Position numbers and translations under genes: made by a program
Assembly (NCBI GenBank): GCA_002734065.2
Contig: NVXU02000015.1
Coordinates: 1 to 64,000, forward strand
DNA from: Fluviicola sp.
Lineage (GTDB): Bacteria; Bacteroidota; Bacteroidia; Flavobacteriales_D; Crocinitomicaceae
Direction: 5' to 3'
Length of the DNA: 64,000 bases
Part shown: positions 52,338 to 60,355 of the stretch, in pieces
Layout of the letters: the number at the start of each line of letters is the position of its first letter
Numbering within the stretch: position 1 is the first letter of the stretch
Notes under the pieces: generated by a model
What the model was told of the DNA's origin: nothing
Database searches by the model: none
The model's input: the letters and a program-made list of their open reading frames with translations, nothing else

Positions 52338-53570
52338 ATGGAATTACAACAAATAAAACAACGTTTTGGCATCATTGGAAATGCTCCCATGCTTAATCGA
52401 GCATTAGAGGTTGCTGCGCAGGTTGCACCGACTGATATTTCTGTTTTGGTCACTGGAGAAAGTGGAACAGGGAAGGAAATCATTCCGCAAGTGATTCATC
52501 AATTGAGTCCAAGAAAGCACAATGAATACATTGCTGTCAATTGCGGTGCTATTCCGGAAGGAACGATTGATTCTGAGCTCTTCGGACACGAAAAAGGCTC
52601 GTTTACGGGTGCAAGTGGCAGTCGAAAAGGTTATTTTGAGGTTGCCGACGGCGGAACTATCTTCTTGGATGAAGTTGCAGAATTGCCTTTGCAAACCCAA
52701 GTTCGCTTGTTGCGAGTGTTGGAAACAGGCGAATTTATAAAAGTCGGTTCTTCAAGACCGATTAAGACTGATGTTCGAATTATTGCTGCCACCAACGAAA
52801 ATATTCAGCAAGCAATTGCCAATGGAAAATTCAGAGAAGACCTTTATTATCGATTGAGCACCGTTCCGATTGCTTTGCCTCCATTGAGAAAGCGAAAAGA
52901 GGACATTCATTTATTGTTTAGGAAATTTGCGAATGATTTTGGAGAAAAATACAGGATGCCAGCCGTTCGTTTGACGGAAGATGCTATTCAGTTACTCAAT
53001 AATTACACCTGGCCGGGGAATATTCGCCAATTGAAAAATTTAGTGGAGCAAACTTCTGTTATTGGAACCTCTAGAGAAATAAGTGCCGCAGAATTGATAG
53101 AATATTTGCCTAAAAAAATGGATTTAAGTCCTGCGTTGATTAGTGACAGCAAAGAAGGTATCAACGAAAGAGAATTGATGTACAAATTTCTTTTCGATAT
53201 GAAAAAAGATCTCAATGACTTGAAAAAATTAGTTTTAGAGGTTGCCAACAACGCAAATGTGAATCTCAGTCAAGACCAAGCGAGCATGGTCAATCGCTTT
53301 TCCAGTGATATTCAACCTGAAAGCACGACTAAGATGCTTCCGGCAGCATCTTCGGAGGAGACTTTCTCCCATTCTTCCAATGCACCAGTAGATAATTTTC
53401 AAGTGCACGAGGAAGTTGAAGAATCACTGTCTTTGGAGGATAGAGAAAAAGAATTGATTCAAAAAGCGTTGATTAAGCACAAAAGCAAGCGAAAATATGC
53501 CGCTGCAGAGCTAGGAATAAGCGAGAGAACGTTGTATAGAAAGATAAAAGAATATAACTTAGCCGAATAA
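52338..53570 (+). CDS. Sigma-54-dependent activator (AAA+/Fis)
   Basis: 410 residues. A sigma-54 interaction AAA+ domain (about 10-240) with Walker A TGESGTGKEIIPQ, the SELFGHEKGSFTGAS loop that contacts sigma-54 (GSFTGA, a variant of GAFTGA), Walker B GTIFLDEVAELPL and the R-finger region. A linker with variable sequence and a Fis-type HTH (KHKSKRKYAAAELGISERTL) at the C-terminus follow. There is no N-terminal receiver or other sensor domain. It follows miaB at 6 bp and overlaps lptE by 1 bp, the usual Flavobacteriales neighbourhood. Confidence 0.92.
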   Translation: MELQQIKQRFGIIGNAPMLNRALEVAAQVAPTDISVLVTGESGTGKEIIPQVIHQLSPRKHNEYIAVNCGAIPEGTIDSELFGHEKGSFTGASGSRKGYFEVADGGTIFLDEVAELPLQTQVRLLRVLETGEFIKVGSSRPIKTDVRIIAATNENIQQAIANGKFREDLYYRLSTVPIALPPLRKRKEDIHLLFRKFANDFGEKYRMPAVRLTEDAIQLLNNYTWPGNIRQLKNLVEQTSVIGTSREISAAELIEYLPKKMDLSPALISDSKEGINERELMYKFLFDMKKDLNDLKKLVLEVANNANVNLSQDQASMVNRFSSDIQPESTTKMLPAASSEETFSHSSNAPVDNFQVHEEVEESLSLEDREKELIQKALIKHKSKRKYAAAELGISERTLYRKIKEYNLAE

Positions 53571-54076
53571 TGAAATTAGTTGTTGCCATCCTATCTGTCA
53601 TTTTGCTTTCGAGTTGCTGGCCAAAGAGCGTCTCGTTTGTGGATGGCTCTATGCCCGAAGATTGGGAAATATTCTTCGTAAACAACCTCACAAACAATGC
53701 TCCTAACACGCCAGTTAGTTATGCGGCAACACTTTCTGAAGACATAAGAGATGGCGTTCAAAACAGAACTAGATTAAAAATTGGGACAAGTGTTGAGGAT
53801 GCACAAGTTGAAATTGACGGTACGATTAACAGTTACTCCATTACGCCAATTGCTTTGCAAGACGGAGACAATGCCGATCAGAATAGATTGACCGTCTCTG
53901 TTAAGTTTGATATTTTCATCAATGCGGCAGAAGAAGACCAAATGACTTTGTTGAGCACTCGTTTCATTGATTATGATGCCAATACTGACTTAGCAACCGT
54001 AGAATCTCAATTTTTAACAGAAGTTAATGAGCAAATTATTCAAGATTTAATCAATAAATTGCTTTCTAACTGGTAA
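53570..54076 (+). CDS. LptE-family LPS assembly lipoprotein
   Basis: 168 residues. Lipoprotein signal (SVILLSSC) and a two-layer alpha/beta domain like Lpt[43 protein letters not shown], a final [21 protein letters not shown] helix. LptE holds LptD in the outer membrane and guides LPS insertion. The start overlaps the previous stop (TAATG) and the stop overlaps the following start in the same way. Confidence 0.87.
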   Translation: MKLVVAILSVILLSSCWPKSVSFVDGSMPEDWEIFFVNNLTNNAPNTPVSYAATLSEDIRDGVQNRTRLKIGTSVEDAQVEIDGTINSYSITPIALQDGDNADQNRLTVSVKFDIFINAAEEDQMTLLSTRFIDYDANTDLATVESQFLTEVNEQIIQDLINKLLSNW

Positions 54077-55083
54077 TGGTAGGTTTGGCAGACATAGCAA
54101 CTAAAATTACGATTCCTTCAAAGGTGGCGGTCACTGATTTTGAAAGTTTGGCAGAATACGCCAATAAATATCCTTATTCGCAACTGTTTTCAATTCTGTA
54201 TTTGAAGGGATTAAAAGGAGCATCTGATGTTCGTTTTGAAGAAGAATTGGAAAAGCATTCTTATCGAATTTCGGATAGGGCGAGATTGTATGAGTTGATT
54301 AGTGAGGAGGGAGAAAGAGAGAAGAGCAAGAGTTTAGAGCAAGAGTCTGGAGTGGAGAGCAAGTTGATTAGTGAGGAGGAGGAGATTGATAATTTGGAAG
54401 AAAGTACGGGCATTTTGGAAGAAAGTACGGGCAAGTCGCGACTTGCCCGTACTGAAATTCCAAAAGAGGAAATTCCAAAAGAAGAAGAGAATTCTCAAAT
54501 AGTTGAAGAAAATAGAAGCATTCTTCCCGAGATTGAAATTGAGCAAGAAAAAACGCAAGATTTGGTGGATGAAACCATTCTTCAGCATGCAATTTCTGCT
54601 AATTATCAGCTTTCTGAGCTAAATAGTGAAGAAAAAAGGGCTTTGGAAGAAAAAAATATTTCTAAAGAAATTATAGCCGAAGAAATCCCTGAAATTAAGC
54701 CTATAGAAATCGCAATTGATACCAAGCAATCGTTTAATTCTTGGTTGGACACCAACAGTAATTATACGAAAAGTGATAATCACTCCAAACTCGCAATAAT
54801 AGACCTAGTAAGTGACTCAGAGGCGAGCAAAGAAAAAGAAGCCCTGTTTGGAGAGGTGAAAAAAGAAAAGACAGCCTTCTTCTCCCCTACTCAAAAAGCC
54901 AAAGAAAGCTTGGATGAAAACACCTTGCCGGTGAGTGAAACTTTGGCTAAAATTTATGCTTTACAAGGCAATTTTCCGAAGGCAATTTCAGCTTATCATC
55001 AATTAAGTTTGAATAATCCAGAAAAAAAGATTTTCTTTGCAATCCGAATTAAAGAATTAGAAAAAAAATTAAACAATAAATAA
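54076..55083 (+). CDS. TPR-like protein with repeat-derived disordered region
   Basis: 335 residues, no signal peptide. The N-terminal helical part (about 10-75) and a C-terminal TPR-like helix pair (about 282-335, [35 protein letters not shown]) flank an acidic disordered region rich in Glu, Ile and Lys. Residues about 72-135 are encoded by DNA made of repeats: AGAGCAAGAGT words, AGTGAGGAGG, two in-frame copies of a 21-bp unit ([14 protein letters not shown]) and a 30-bp palindrome. In Flavobacteriales a TPR-like protein often lies between lptE and secG, so the gene itself is real. Confidence 0.75.
   Translation: MVGLADIATKITIPSKVAVTDFESLAEYANKYPYSQLFSILYLKGLKGASDVRFEEELEKHSYRISDRARLYELISEEGEREKSKSLEQESGVESKLISEEEEIDNLEESTGILEESTGKSRLARTEIPKEEIPKEEENSQIVEENRSILPEIEIEQEKTQDLVDETILQHAISANYQLSELNSEEKRALEEKNISKEIIAEEIPEIKPIEIAIDTKQSFNSWLDTNSNYTKSDNHSKLAIIDLVSDSEASKEKEALFGEVKKEKTAFFSPTQKAKESLDENTLPVSETLAKIYALQGNFPKAISAYHQLSLNNPEKKIFFAIRIKELEKKLNNK
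54424..54453. repeat. 30-bp perfect palindrome inside the TPR-like gene
   Basis: The half-site AGTACGGGCAAGTCG is followed directly by its exact reverse complement. It lies in frame and encodes [10 protein letters not shown]. It follows two tandem 21-bp units (54393-54413 and 54414-54434) that carry the same AGTACGGGCA start. The core TCGCGA and the GTAC ends resemble the nadE palindrome. Confidence 0.95.
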
Positions 55084-55413
55084 ATGGTAGGATTATTTTC
55101 AGTTATCATCATTATCGCAAGTATCTTATTGATTTTTGTGGTCTTCGTTCAAAATCCAAAAGGTGGCGGATTAAGTTCTGACTTTGGTGCAGCATCTCAA
55201 TTGGGAGGCGTGCAAAAAACGAATGAGTTTATTGACAAAGCAACGTGGTCGTTGGCAGGAATTATTGCTGTTTTGAGTATTGTCATGACGTTAAAAATGA
55301 AAAGCCCTGAACGCGTAGTGAAAGATAAAACGCAAGACACGACAGAGCAAGCACCTGACGGAGGACAAGCACCTGACAACGGTGGACAAAAAACTCCTGC
55401 AAATGGAGGTTAA
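55084..55413 (+). CDS. secG: Preprotein translocase subunit SecG
   Basis: 109 residues. Two hydrophobic segments (about 2-22 and 58-77) with the typical VFVQNPKGGGLSSDFGAASQ loop between them, then a Gly/Asp/Pro-rich cytoplasmic tail. SecG is part of SecYEG. It lies right at the stop of the TPR-like gene, so it is the last gene of the miaB chain, and it is followed by a strong terminator. Confidence 0.92.
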   Translation: MVGLFSVIIIIASILLIFVVFVQNPKGGGLSSDFGAASQLGGVQKTNEFIDKATWSLAGIIAVLSIVMTLKMKSPERVVKDKTQDTTEQAPDGGQAPDNGGQKTPANGG

Positions 55414-55455
55414 TTGTTCGTAATCCATCCTAGATGGAATTCAACAACTTATTCA

Positions 55456-55491
55456 AAATGTCAGTATGTCATTCATACTGACATTTTTTTT
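55456..55491 (+). terminator. Terminator of the miaB-secG operon
   Basis: AAATGTCAGTATG pairs with CATACTGACATTT over 13 bp around a 5-base loop and runs into eight T residues. It separates secG from groES. Confidence 0.95.
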
Positions 55492-55581
55492 GCCCTAAAC
55501 TGTTATTCTGTCGGGAAAAATGAATTGGCACAGATTTCGTGCACTTAATTAAAATTAATAATCACAAAAAAGTAAAGATAT

Positions 55582-55857
55582 ATGGCAATCACATTCAAAC
55601 CATTAGCGGATAGAGTTTTGATAGAACCTGCTCCAGCAGAAATGAAAACTGCAAGCGGAATTATCATTCCTGATTCTGCAAAAGAAAAACCATTGCAAGG
55701 CAAAATTGTTGCCGTTGGTAATGGGAAAGTAGATGAACCAATGACTGTTAAAGTTGGAGATGCTGTTCTTTATGGACAATATTCAGGTACAGAAATAAAA
55801 TTAGACGGTTCTGATTATTTGATTATGAGAGAAGCGGATATTTATGGAGTGTTTTAG
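55582..55857 (+). CDS. groES: Co-chaperonin GroES
   Basis: 91 residues. [38 protein letters not shown] and the mobile loop are standard. It caps GroEL and helps folding in the cytoplasm. The spacer to groEL contains a 9-bp tandem array. The upstream spacer of 168 bp carries the secG terminator; no CIRCE element (TTAGCACTC inverted repeat) is visible. Confidence 0.97.
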   Translation: MAITFKPLADRVLIEPAPAEMKTASGIIIPDSAKEKPLQGKIVAVGNGKVDEPMTVKVGDAVLYGQYSGTEIKLDGSDYLIMREADIYGVF

Positions 55858-55873
55858 GAGTAAAAAGAATATT

Positions 55874-55927
55874 AGAAGTTAGAGAAGTTAGAGAAGTTAG
55901 AGAAGTTAGAGAAGTTAGAGAAGTTAA
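55874..55927. repeat. 9-bp tandem array between groES and groEL
   Basis: Six head-to-tail copies of AGAAGTTAG (the last ends AAGTTAAG) fill most of the 83-bp gap between the two chaperonin genes. The array would be transcribed as part of the bicistronic message. Copy-number variation here could change the groEL leader or the efficiency of re-initiation. Confidence 0.9.
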
Positions 55928-55940
55928 GAAATAAAAAAAA

Positions 55941-57578
55941 ATGGGAAAAGAAATATTATTTGACGTAGAAGCAAGAGACAAACTGAAAGCAGGTGTCGAT
56001 GCGTTAGCAAATGCGGTGAAAGTTACATTGGGACCAAAAGGTCGTAACGTCATTATTGGACGAAAATTCGGAGCACCTCAAATTACAAAAGATGGTGTAT
56101 CCGTAGCCAAAGAAATTGAATTGAAAGACCCTATCGAAGACATGGGAGCACAAATGGTGAAGGAAGTTGCATCGAAAACAGCAGATATTGCTGGAGACGG
56201 AACAACGACTGCAACTGTTCTTGCACAGGCAATTATTGGTGCAGGTTTAAAGAATGTTGCAGCTGGAGCTAATCCAATGGATTTAAAACGAGGAATTGAT
56301 AAAGCAGTTACTGACATCGTTAAGAACTTGAAAAAACTTTCTAAAGAAGTTGGTTCTGACAATGCTAAAATCAAGCAAATTGCCTCTATTTCTGCCAATA
56401 ATGACGAAACAATAGGTGCGTTGATTGCTGAAGCGATGAAAGTCGTTGGAAATGACGGTGTAATTACTGTTGAAGAAGCGAAAGGAACTGAAACTGAGGT
56501 TAGAACGGTTGAGGGAATGCAATTCGATAGAGGTTATCTTTCTCCATACTTTGTTACTAATACGGAGAAAATGATTTCAGAAATGGAGAACCCAATGATT
56601 CTTATTTATGATAAGAAAATCTCCAGTATGAAAGAATTACTTCCTGTTTTGGAGCCCGTTGCTCAAACAGGAAAACCATTTTTAATCATAGCAGAAGACA
56701 TTGATGGTGAAGCGCTCGCAACCTTGGTTGTGAACAGAATTAGAGGTTCACTGAAAATTGCGGCTGTTAAAGCTCCAGGATTCGGTGATAGAAGAAAGGC
56801 AATGTTGGAAGATTTGGCTATTCTTACTGGAGGTCAAGTTATTTCTGAAGAAAGAGGTTTGACGTTGGAGAATACGACATTAGACATGCTAGGTACCGCT
56901 GAAAAAGTTGAAATTGATAAAGACAACACAACTATTATCAATGGAGCTGGTCGCAAAGATGACATCAAAGCAAGAGTAGGACAAATTAGAGCTCAAATTG
57001 AAGCTTCAACGTCAGACTACGACAAAGAAAAAATGCAAGAACGCTTGGCTAAATTAGCTGGGGGAGTTGCCGTTCTCTATGTTGGAGCACCAACAGAGGT
57101 TGAAATGAAGGAGAAGAAAGACAGAGTTGATGATGCACTTGCTGCAACAAGAGCTGCTGTTGAGGAAGGAATTGTACCTGGTGGTGGAATAGCATTGATT
57201 CGTGCTTTGAAGACTATCGATAAAGTAAAAGGAGAAAACGAAGACGAAATGACCGGTATTGCTATCGTAAAGAGAGCCGTTGAAGAACCATTGCGCCAGA
57301 TTATAGAGAATTGTGGTGGTGAAGGAGCTGTGATTGTACAAAAAGTGAAAGAAGGCAAAGATGACTTCGGTTACAACGCAAGAACGGAAACGTATGACAA
57401 TCTTTATTCGGCTGGAGTTGTTGATCCAACAAAGGTCACAAGAATTGCCATTGAGAATGCGGCATCTATTGCTTCTATGTTACTGACAACAGAATGCGTA
57501 ATTGCAGATGAGCCAATTGATGAGTCGGCAGCGGCAATGGGCGGAGGAATGCCAGGTGGAATGCCAGGGATGATGTAG
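55941..57578 (+). CDS. groEL: Chaperonin GroEL
   Basis: 545 residues. Standard landmarks: [38 protein letters not shown], the ATP site, and the GGM-type tail ([13 protein letters not shown]). It forms the 14-mer chaperonin with GroES. It follows groES across the 9-bp array. Confidence 0.98.
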   Translation: MGKEILFDVEARDKLKAGVDALANAVKVTLGPKGRNVIIGRKFGAPQITKDGVSVAKEIELKDPIEDMGAQMVKEVASKTADIAGDGTTTATVLAQAIIGAGLKNVAAGANPMDLKRGIDKAVTDIVKNLKKLSKEVGSDNAKIKQIASISANNDETIGALIAEAMKVVGNDGVITVEEAKGTETEVRTVEGMQFDRGYLSPYFVTNTEKMISEMENPMILIYDKKISSMKELLPVLEPVAQTGKPFLIIAEDIDGEALATLVVNRIRGSLKIAAVKAPGFGDRRKAMLEDLAILTGGQVISEERGLTLENTTLDMLGTAEKVEIDKDNTTIINGAGRKDDIKARVGQIRAQIEASTSDYDKEKMQERLAKLAGGVAVLYVGAPTEVEMKEKKDRVDDALAATRAAVEEGIVPGGGIALIRALKTIDKVKGENEDEMTGIAIVKRAVEEPLRQIIENCGGEGAVIVQKVKEGKDDFGYNARTETYDNLYSAGVVDPTKVTRIAIENAASIASMLLTTECVIADEPIDESAAAMGGGMPGGMPGMM

Positions 57579-57614
57579 GTTTCGACATTTCGAGTACCTC
57601 AATGTTCCTTACCT

Positions 57615-57697
57615 ACATTCGAGAGCCTCAGTGTACTCAACCTACAATTAAGTGTTTTAAGATATTAATTGTTATGAGCATTGAGGCTCTCGAAATG
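57615..57697. repeat. Inverted repeat CATTCGAGAGCCTCAGTG after groEL
   Basis: CATTCGAGAGCCTCAGTG (57615-57632) and CATTGAGGCTCTCGAAATG (57679-57697) are nearly exact reverse complements around about 46 bp. It resembles the other dispersed spacer repeats and could form a hairpin in the groEL 3' region. Confidence 0.7.
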
Positions 57698-57715
57698 CGA
57701 TTAAAAGAGTATAAA

Positions 57716-57740
57716 GGGCCGTTTACGGACGGTTCTTTTT
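57716..57740 (+). terminator. groEL terminator (candidate)
   Basis: GGGCCGT pairs with ACGGTTC (with two G-U pairs) around TTACGG and is followed by five T residues. It lies 138 bp after groEL. A second hairpin with AACTTCTCG and CGGGGAGTT (two G-U pairs) plus a T8 run lies at 57795-57823. Confidence 0.65.
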
Positions 57741-57794
57741 CCGTTTCTATTTTCCCGACTTGTTCGGATAAATAGAACGACTATATAGAAGGAA

Positions 57795-57823
57795 ACTTCT
57801 CGAGAAATCGGGGAGTTTTTTTT
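57795..57823 (+). terminator. Second hairpin/T-run upstream of the histidine kinase
   Basis: AACTTCTCG and CGGGGAGTT pair (two wobble pairs) around a 6-base loop and are followed by a T run. It stops read-through before the kinase gene and lies right at its start region. Confidence 0.65.
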
Positions 57824-57854
57824 GTTCTCAAATTTTATCACTACATTTAATCAA

Positions 57855-59084
57855 ATGAAACTACTTTCACCACCTAAAACTGAATACGTTGATTTCTATG
57901 ATCAATCCAAGTTCAAGTTAGTTTGGAACTTTGCTGTCGCAGTCATGTTCTTAATGGCGATCGTTTCTGTTTCCAATTTTTCCAACGAAAATTACTCACA
58001 CATTCCTAATGTAATTGCCATTGGTATTTGCCTTGCGGTGTTATTCACCTTGTATAAAACGAAAAAATACAGAATTATAAGCATTTTAGGAACATTGAGT
58101 ATTTTTCTACTTATTTCCATTACTTTTTTCTTACAAAAGAATGTCATCCACTACACTACTCCATTGTGGATGTTGCTCAATATTATTCTTGCTTTCTTTA
58201 TTCTCGGTAAAAAATGGGGCATACCAATGCTTTTAGCACATTTTACCGTCATGTTTTTCTATTTTTCGTTCAATTTAAAGTCAAACATCGAAGGTTTACC
58301 GCCTTTTGATCAATTAGACATCCTAAATTACATCATTGAAACTGCAATTATAGGAGCAGGGCTTCTGTACATTCTTTTGCAATACATTAAGACAACAGAT
58401 TATGCCGAGAATCAAATAAAGCGATCTAATGAAGCGTTGCAAGAGCAAAATGACTTAATTTCTACACAAAATAGAGAGAAAGAAATGATGCTGAAAGAAA
58501 TTCATCATCGGGTAAAGAACAACTTGCAAATTATCACAAGTATTCTTCGTTTACAGTCCTACGAAATCGAAGATAAATCGCACTTAGAGACCTTCAACGA
58601 AGCTATTAATAGAGTGAGTTCTATTTCCTTAATTCATGAAAAGATGTATCAATCTGACATGTTGACTAATTTTGATATGGAAGATTATTTCAAATCTTTG
58701 GCCATGAATATTATTGCCAGTTATTCTTCAGAAAAAGAAATCATTATTGTTGCAAAATCTACCCTGAAAAGTGTGCAAGACAAATCGATTGTTCCGATTG
58801 CCTTAATTTATAACGAATTAATAACGAATTCTGTGAAGCATGCCTTTAAAGAGGTAGAATTTCCTAAAATTTCGGTAGAATTCAGCTATATTGATGCTGA
58901 CACCTACAAAATGACCTATTCAGACAATGGTAGATGGAAAGAGGAGTCAGAAGATTCTTTCGGAACAGAAATGATTTCAATAATGACGGAACAATTAGAA
59001 GGAGAATACGAGGTCGTTAAGAATGATTCTGGAACAACTTATCAGTTTGTGTTCAAGAATATTGATTTGACGTCTAGCCGTTAA
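57855..59084 (+). CDS. Orphan HisKA_2-type membrane sensor histidine kinase
   Basis: 409 residues from MKLLSPPKTEYVDFYD at 57855; the track start at 57822 is a TTG in the terminator T run. About six N-terminal helices (30-190) form a small membrane sensor without a large periplasmic loop. A short coiled coil is followed by a HisKA_2-type dimerisation domain with the phosphoacceptor His in KEIHHRVKNNLQIITSILRLQS, then a HATPase domain (YNELITNSVKHAFKE, YSDNGRWKEE). The G2-type loop reads SFGTEMI. No response regulator is adjacent. It is convergent with the potassium channel gene, overlapping by 11 bp. Confidence 0.87.
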   Translation: MKLLSPPKTEYVDFYDQSKFKLVWNFAVAVMFLMAIVSVSNFSNENYSHIPNVIAIGICLAVLFTLYKTKKYRIISILGTLSIFLLISITFFLQKNVIHYTTPLWMLLNIILAFFILGKKWGIPMLLAHFTVMFFYFSFNLKSNIEGLPPFDQLDILNYIIETAIIGAGLLYILLQYIKTTDYAENQIKRSNEALQEQNDLISTQNREKEMMLKEIHHRVKNNLQIITSILRLQSYEIEDKSHLETFNEAINRVSSISLIHEKMYQSDMLTNFDMEDYFKSLAMNIIASYSSEKEIIIVAKSTLKSVQDKSIVPIALIYNELITNSVKHAFKEVEFPKISVEFSYIDADTYKMTYSDNGRWKEESEDSFGTEMISIMTEQLEGEYEVVKNDSGTTYQFVFKNIDLTSSR

Positions 59085-59871
59085 TCATTTCTTTTCCGCA
59101 TTGATTGCAATAAACAGAACCGAAGGGATTGTCGTGTTGACAATTCTCACAAAGGTTATCATCTTCATGATTGTCCTTAAACCTTGCCATTTCGACGGAA
59201 ATTAGCCCTGTTGGCACTGCAATGATAGCATAACCGAGAATCATCATTACCGAGGACAGCATTTTCCCAAAAACAGTGTACGGAACGACGTCGCCATAAC
59301 CTACCGTTGTTGTTGTTACAATTGCCCAATAAATACTTGCTGGAATGCTGTCAAAACCGTGTTCTCCCCCTTCGATAACGTACATTACTGTTCCTGCCAT
59401 GACCATCATCAGTACAACGAAGAATAAAAACACCATGATTTTATAGTAACTTGCTTTGAGAGAATGGGCGAGCAATTGAGATTCTGAAGTGAACCTACTC
59501 AGTTTTAATATTCTGAAAATTCTCAATAATCTTGCCGCTCTTACAACTCGTAATGAGGCATAACCAGAAATAAATGGACTGATAAATGTAGGAACAATAG
59601 AAATTAAGTCAATGATTCCCCACCAACTGAAGATGTATTTTAACGGTCTTGGAGAAATGATTATTCTCAGCAGGTATTCTATCGTAAAGAGAATAGTGAA
59701 TCCCCATTCGATGTAAAACAGTTCTTCTTGAAAGGATTCACGCCAAGCTGGAACGCTTTCAAACATAATTACTAAGACGGAGATCAGAATTAGAAACAAT
59801 AAAGTAATGTCAAAGGTCTTTCCTGATTTGGAGGTTGTTCCGAAGATTATGTTGTAGAGTTTTTGCTTCAC
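59074..59871 (-). CDS. Voltage-gated-like potassium channel with C-terminal zinc ribbon
   Basis: 265 residues and six membrane helices. S4-like segment with Arg repeats (SLRVVRAARLLRIFRILKLSRF), pore helix and selectivity filter TTVGYGDVVPYT. Near the C-terminus the sequence CENCQHDNPFGSVYCNQC has two CxxC pairs, a putative zinc ribbon absent from most short bacterial channels. It should form a tetramer in the inner membrane. It is convergent with the kinase gene. Confidence 0.9.
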   Translation of the reverse strand: MKQKLYNIIFGTTSKSGKTFDITLLFLILISVLVIMFESVPAWRESFQEELFYIEWGFTILFTIEYLLRIIISPRPLKYIFSWWGIIDLISIVPTFISPFISGYASLRVVRAARLLRIFRILKLSRFTSESQLLAHSLKASYYKIMVFLFFVVLMMVMAGTVMYVIEGGEHGFDSIPASIYWAIVTTTTVGYGDVVPYTVFGKMLSSVMMILGYAIIAVPTGLISVEMARFKDNHEDDNLCENCQHDNPFGSVYCNQCGKEMING

Positions 59872-59938
59872 CAGATAAAGGTAATAAAAAAGAAGATATG
59901 ATTGTTGATCGTAGTTAACATCATTATCGATAAAAATT

Positions 59939-60078
59939 GGTTCTATGTTGATTTAGATGGGTGCTTAGTTTCTCGCGCAGATTACGCAGATTAACGCAGA
60001 CAGGGCTGTGTCTCATTGTATGTCGAATGTTATTTAAGAGTTCTTAATTTAACTACCCTCCTAAATCAACATAGAGCC
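59939..60078. repeat. 140-bp dispersed element with inverted ends
   Basis: The left end GGTTCTATGTTGATTTAG (59939-59956) is inverted at the right end CTAAATCAACATAGAGCC (60061-60078), 17 of 18 bases. The interior contains CGCAGATTACGCAGATTAAC, a word known in intergenic repeats of many bacteria, and AATTTAACTACCC. The left end and this last word also occur in the spacer 47492-47977. Confidence 0.8.
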
Positions 60079-60118
60079 TAAAAATTAAGCTTTACTATTT
60101 CCATTTTTTGGAACTAAT

Positions 60119-60184
60119 TTCGCGTTAGGGATAGAAGCGACATCCTTTTTTGGAAAAAAAGATATAGCGAATAGCCCGCCCGAA
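60119..60184 (+). ncRNA. Candidate structured RNA (Flavo-1-like)
   Basis: GGGATAGAAGCGACATCC forms a short hairpin, followed by CTTTTTT/AAAAAAAG pairing and the stretch GATATAGCGAATAGCCCG. I recall this combination as a conserved intergenic motif of Bacteroidota, resembling the Flavo-1 RNA family, but I cannot verify it here. It lies between the dispersed element and the ahcY remnant, not overlapping any gene. It may belong to the ahcY 3' region. Confidence 0.45.
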
Positions 60185-60194
60185 CGCCCAAAAC

Positions 60195-60225
60195 AAAAAA
60201 AAGGGACATCATCCGACATCCCTTT
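60195..60225 (-). terminator. Terminator after the ahcY remnant
   Basis: On the minus strand AAAGGGATGTC pairs with GATGTCCCTTT (two G-U pairs) around GGAT, followed by a run of at least eight T. It lies 22 bp past the ahcY-remnant stop codon and probably was the terminator of the lost gene. Confidence 0.8.
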
Positions 60226-60246
60226 CTCTTACAATAGAATTCTCTA

Positions 60247-60321
60247 TTAATATCTGTAGTGATCCACCTTGTAGGGTCCTTCAATTTTCACATCGATATA
60301 ATCAGCTTGTTCTTGTGTCAA
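60247..60321 (-). pseudogene. ahcY: 3'-end remnant of adenosylhomocysteinase gene
   Basis: Read on the minus strand, this stretch encodes LTQEQADYIDVKIEGPYKV then DHYRY and a stop, the conserved C-terminus of S-adenosylhomocysteine hydrolase (the DHYRY end is diagnostic). The frame upstream (about SLF, then Ile/Lys) meets a stop within 30 bp, and no further ahcY sequence is seen. It lies in the same orientation as, and directly downstream of, the OmpA-like gene. A complete ahcY may exist elsewhere. Confidence 0.85.
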
Positions 60322-60355
60322 GAATAAACTATTTTTATTATTCCTAAATTATGCT

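Noticed and set aside
55525-55560. Sigma-54 promoter before groES (TTGGCACAGATTTCGTGC)
   Set aside because: GG is present but the GC at the required 10-bp distance is missing, and chaperonin genes are not known sigma-54 targets here.
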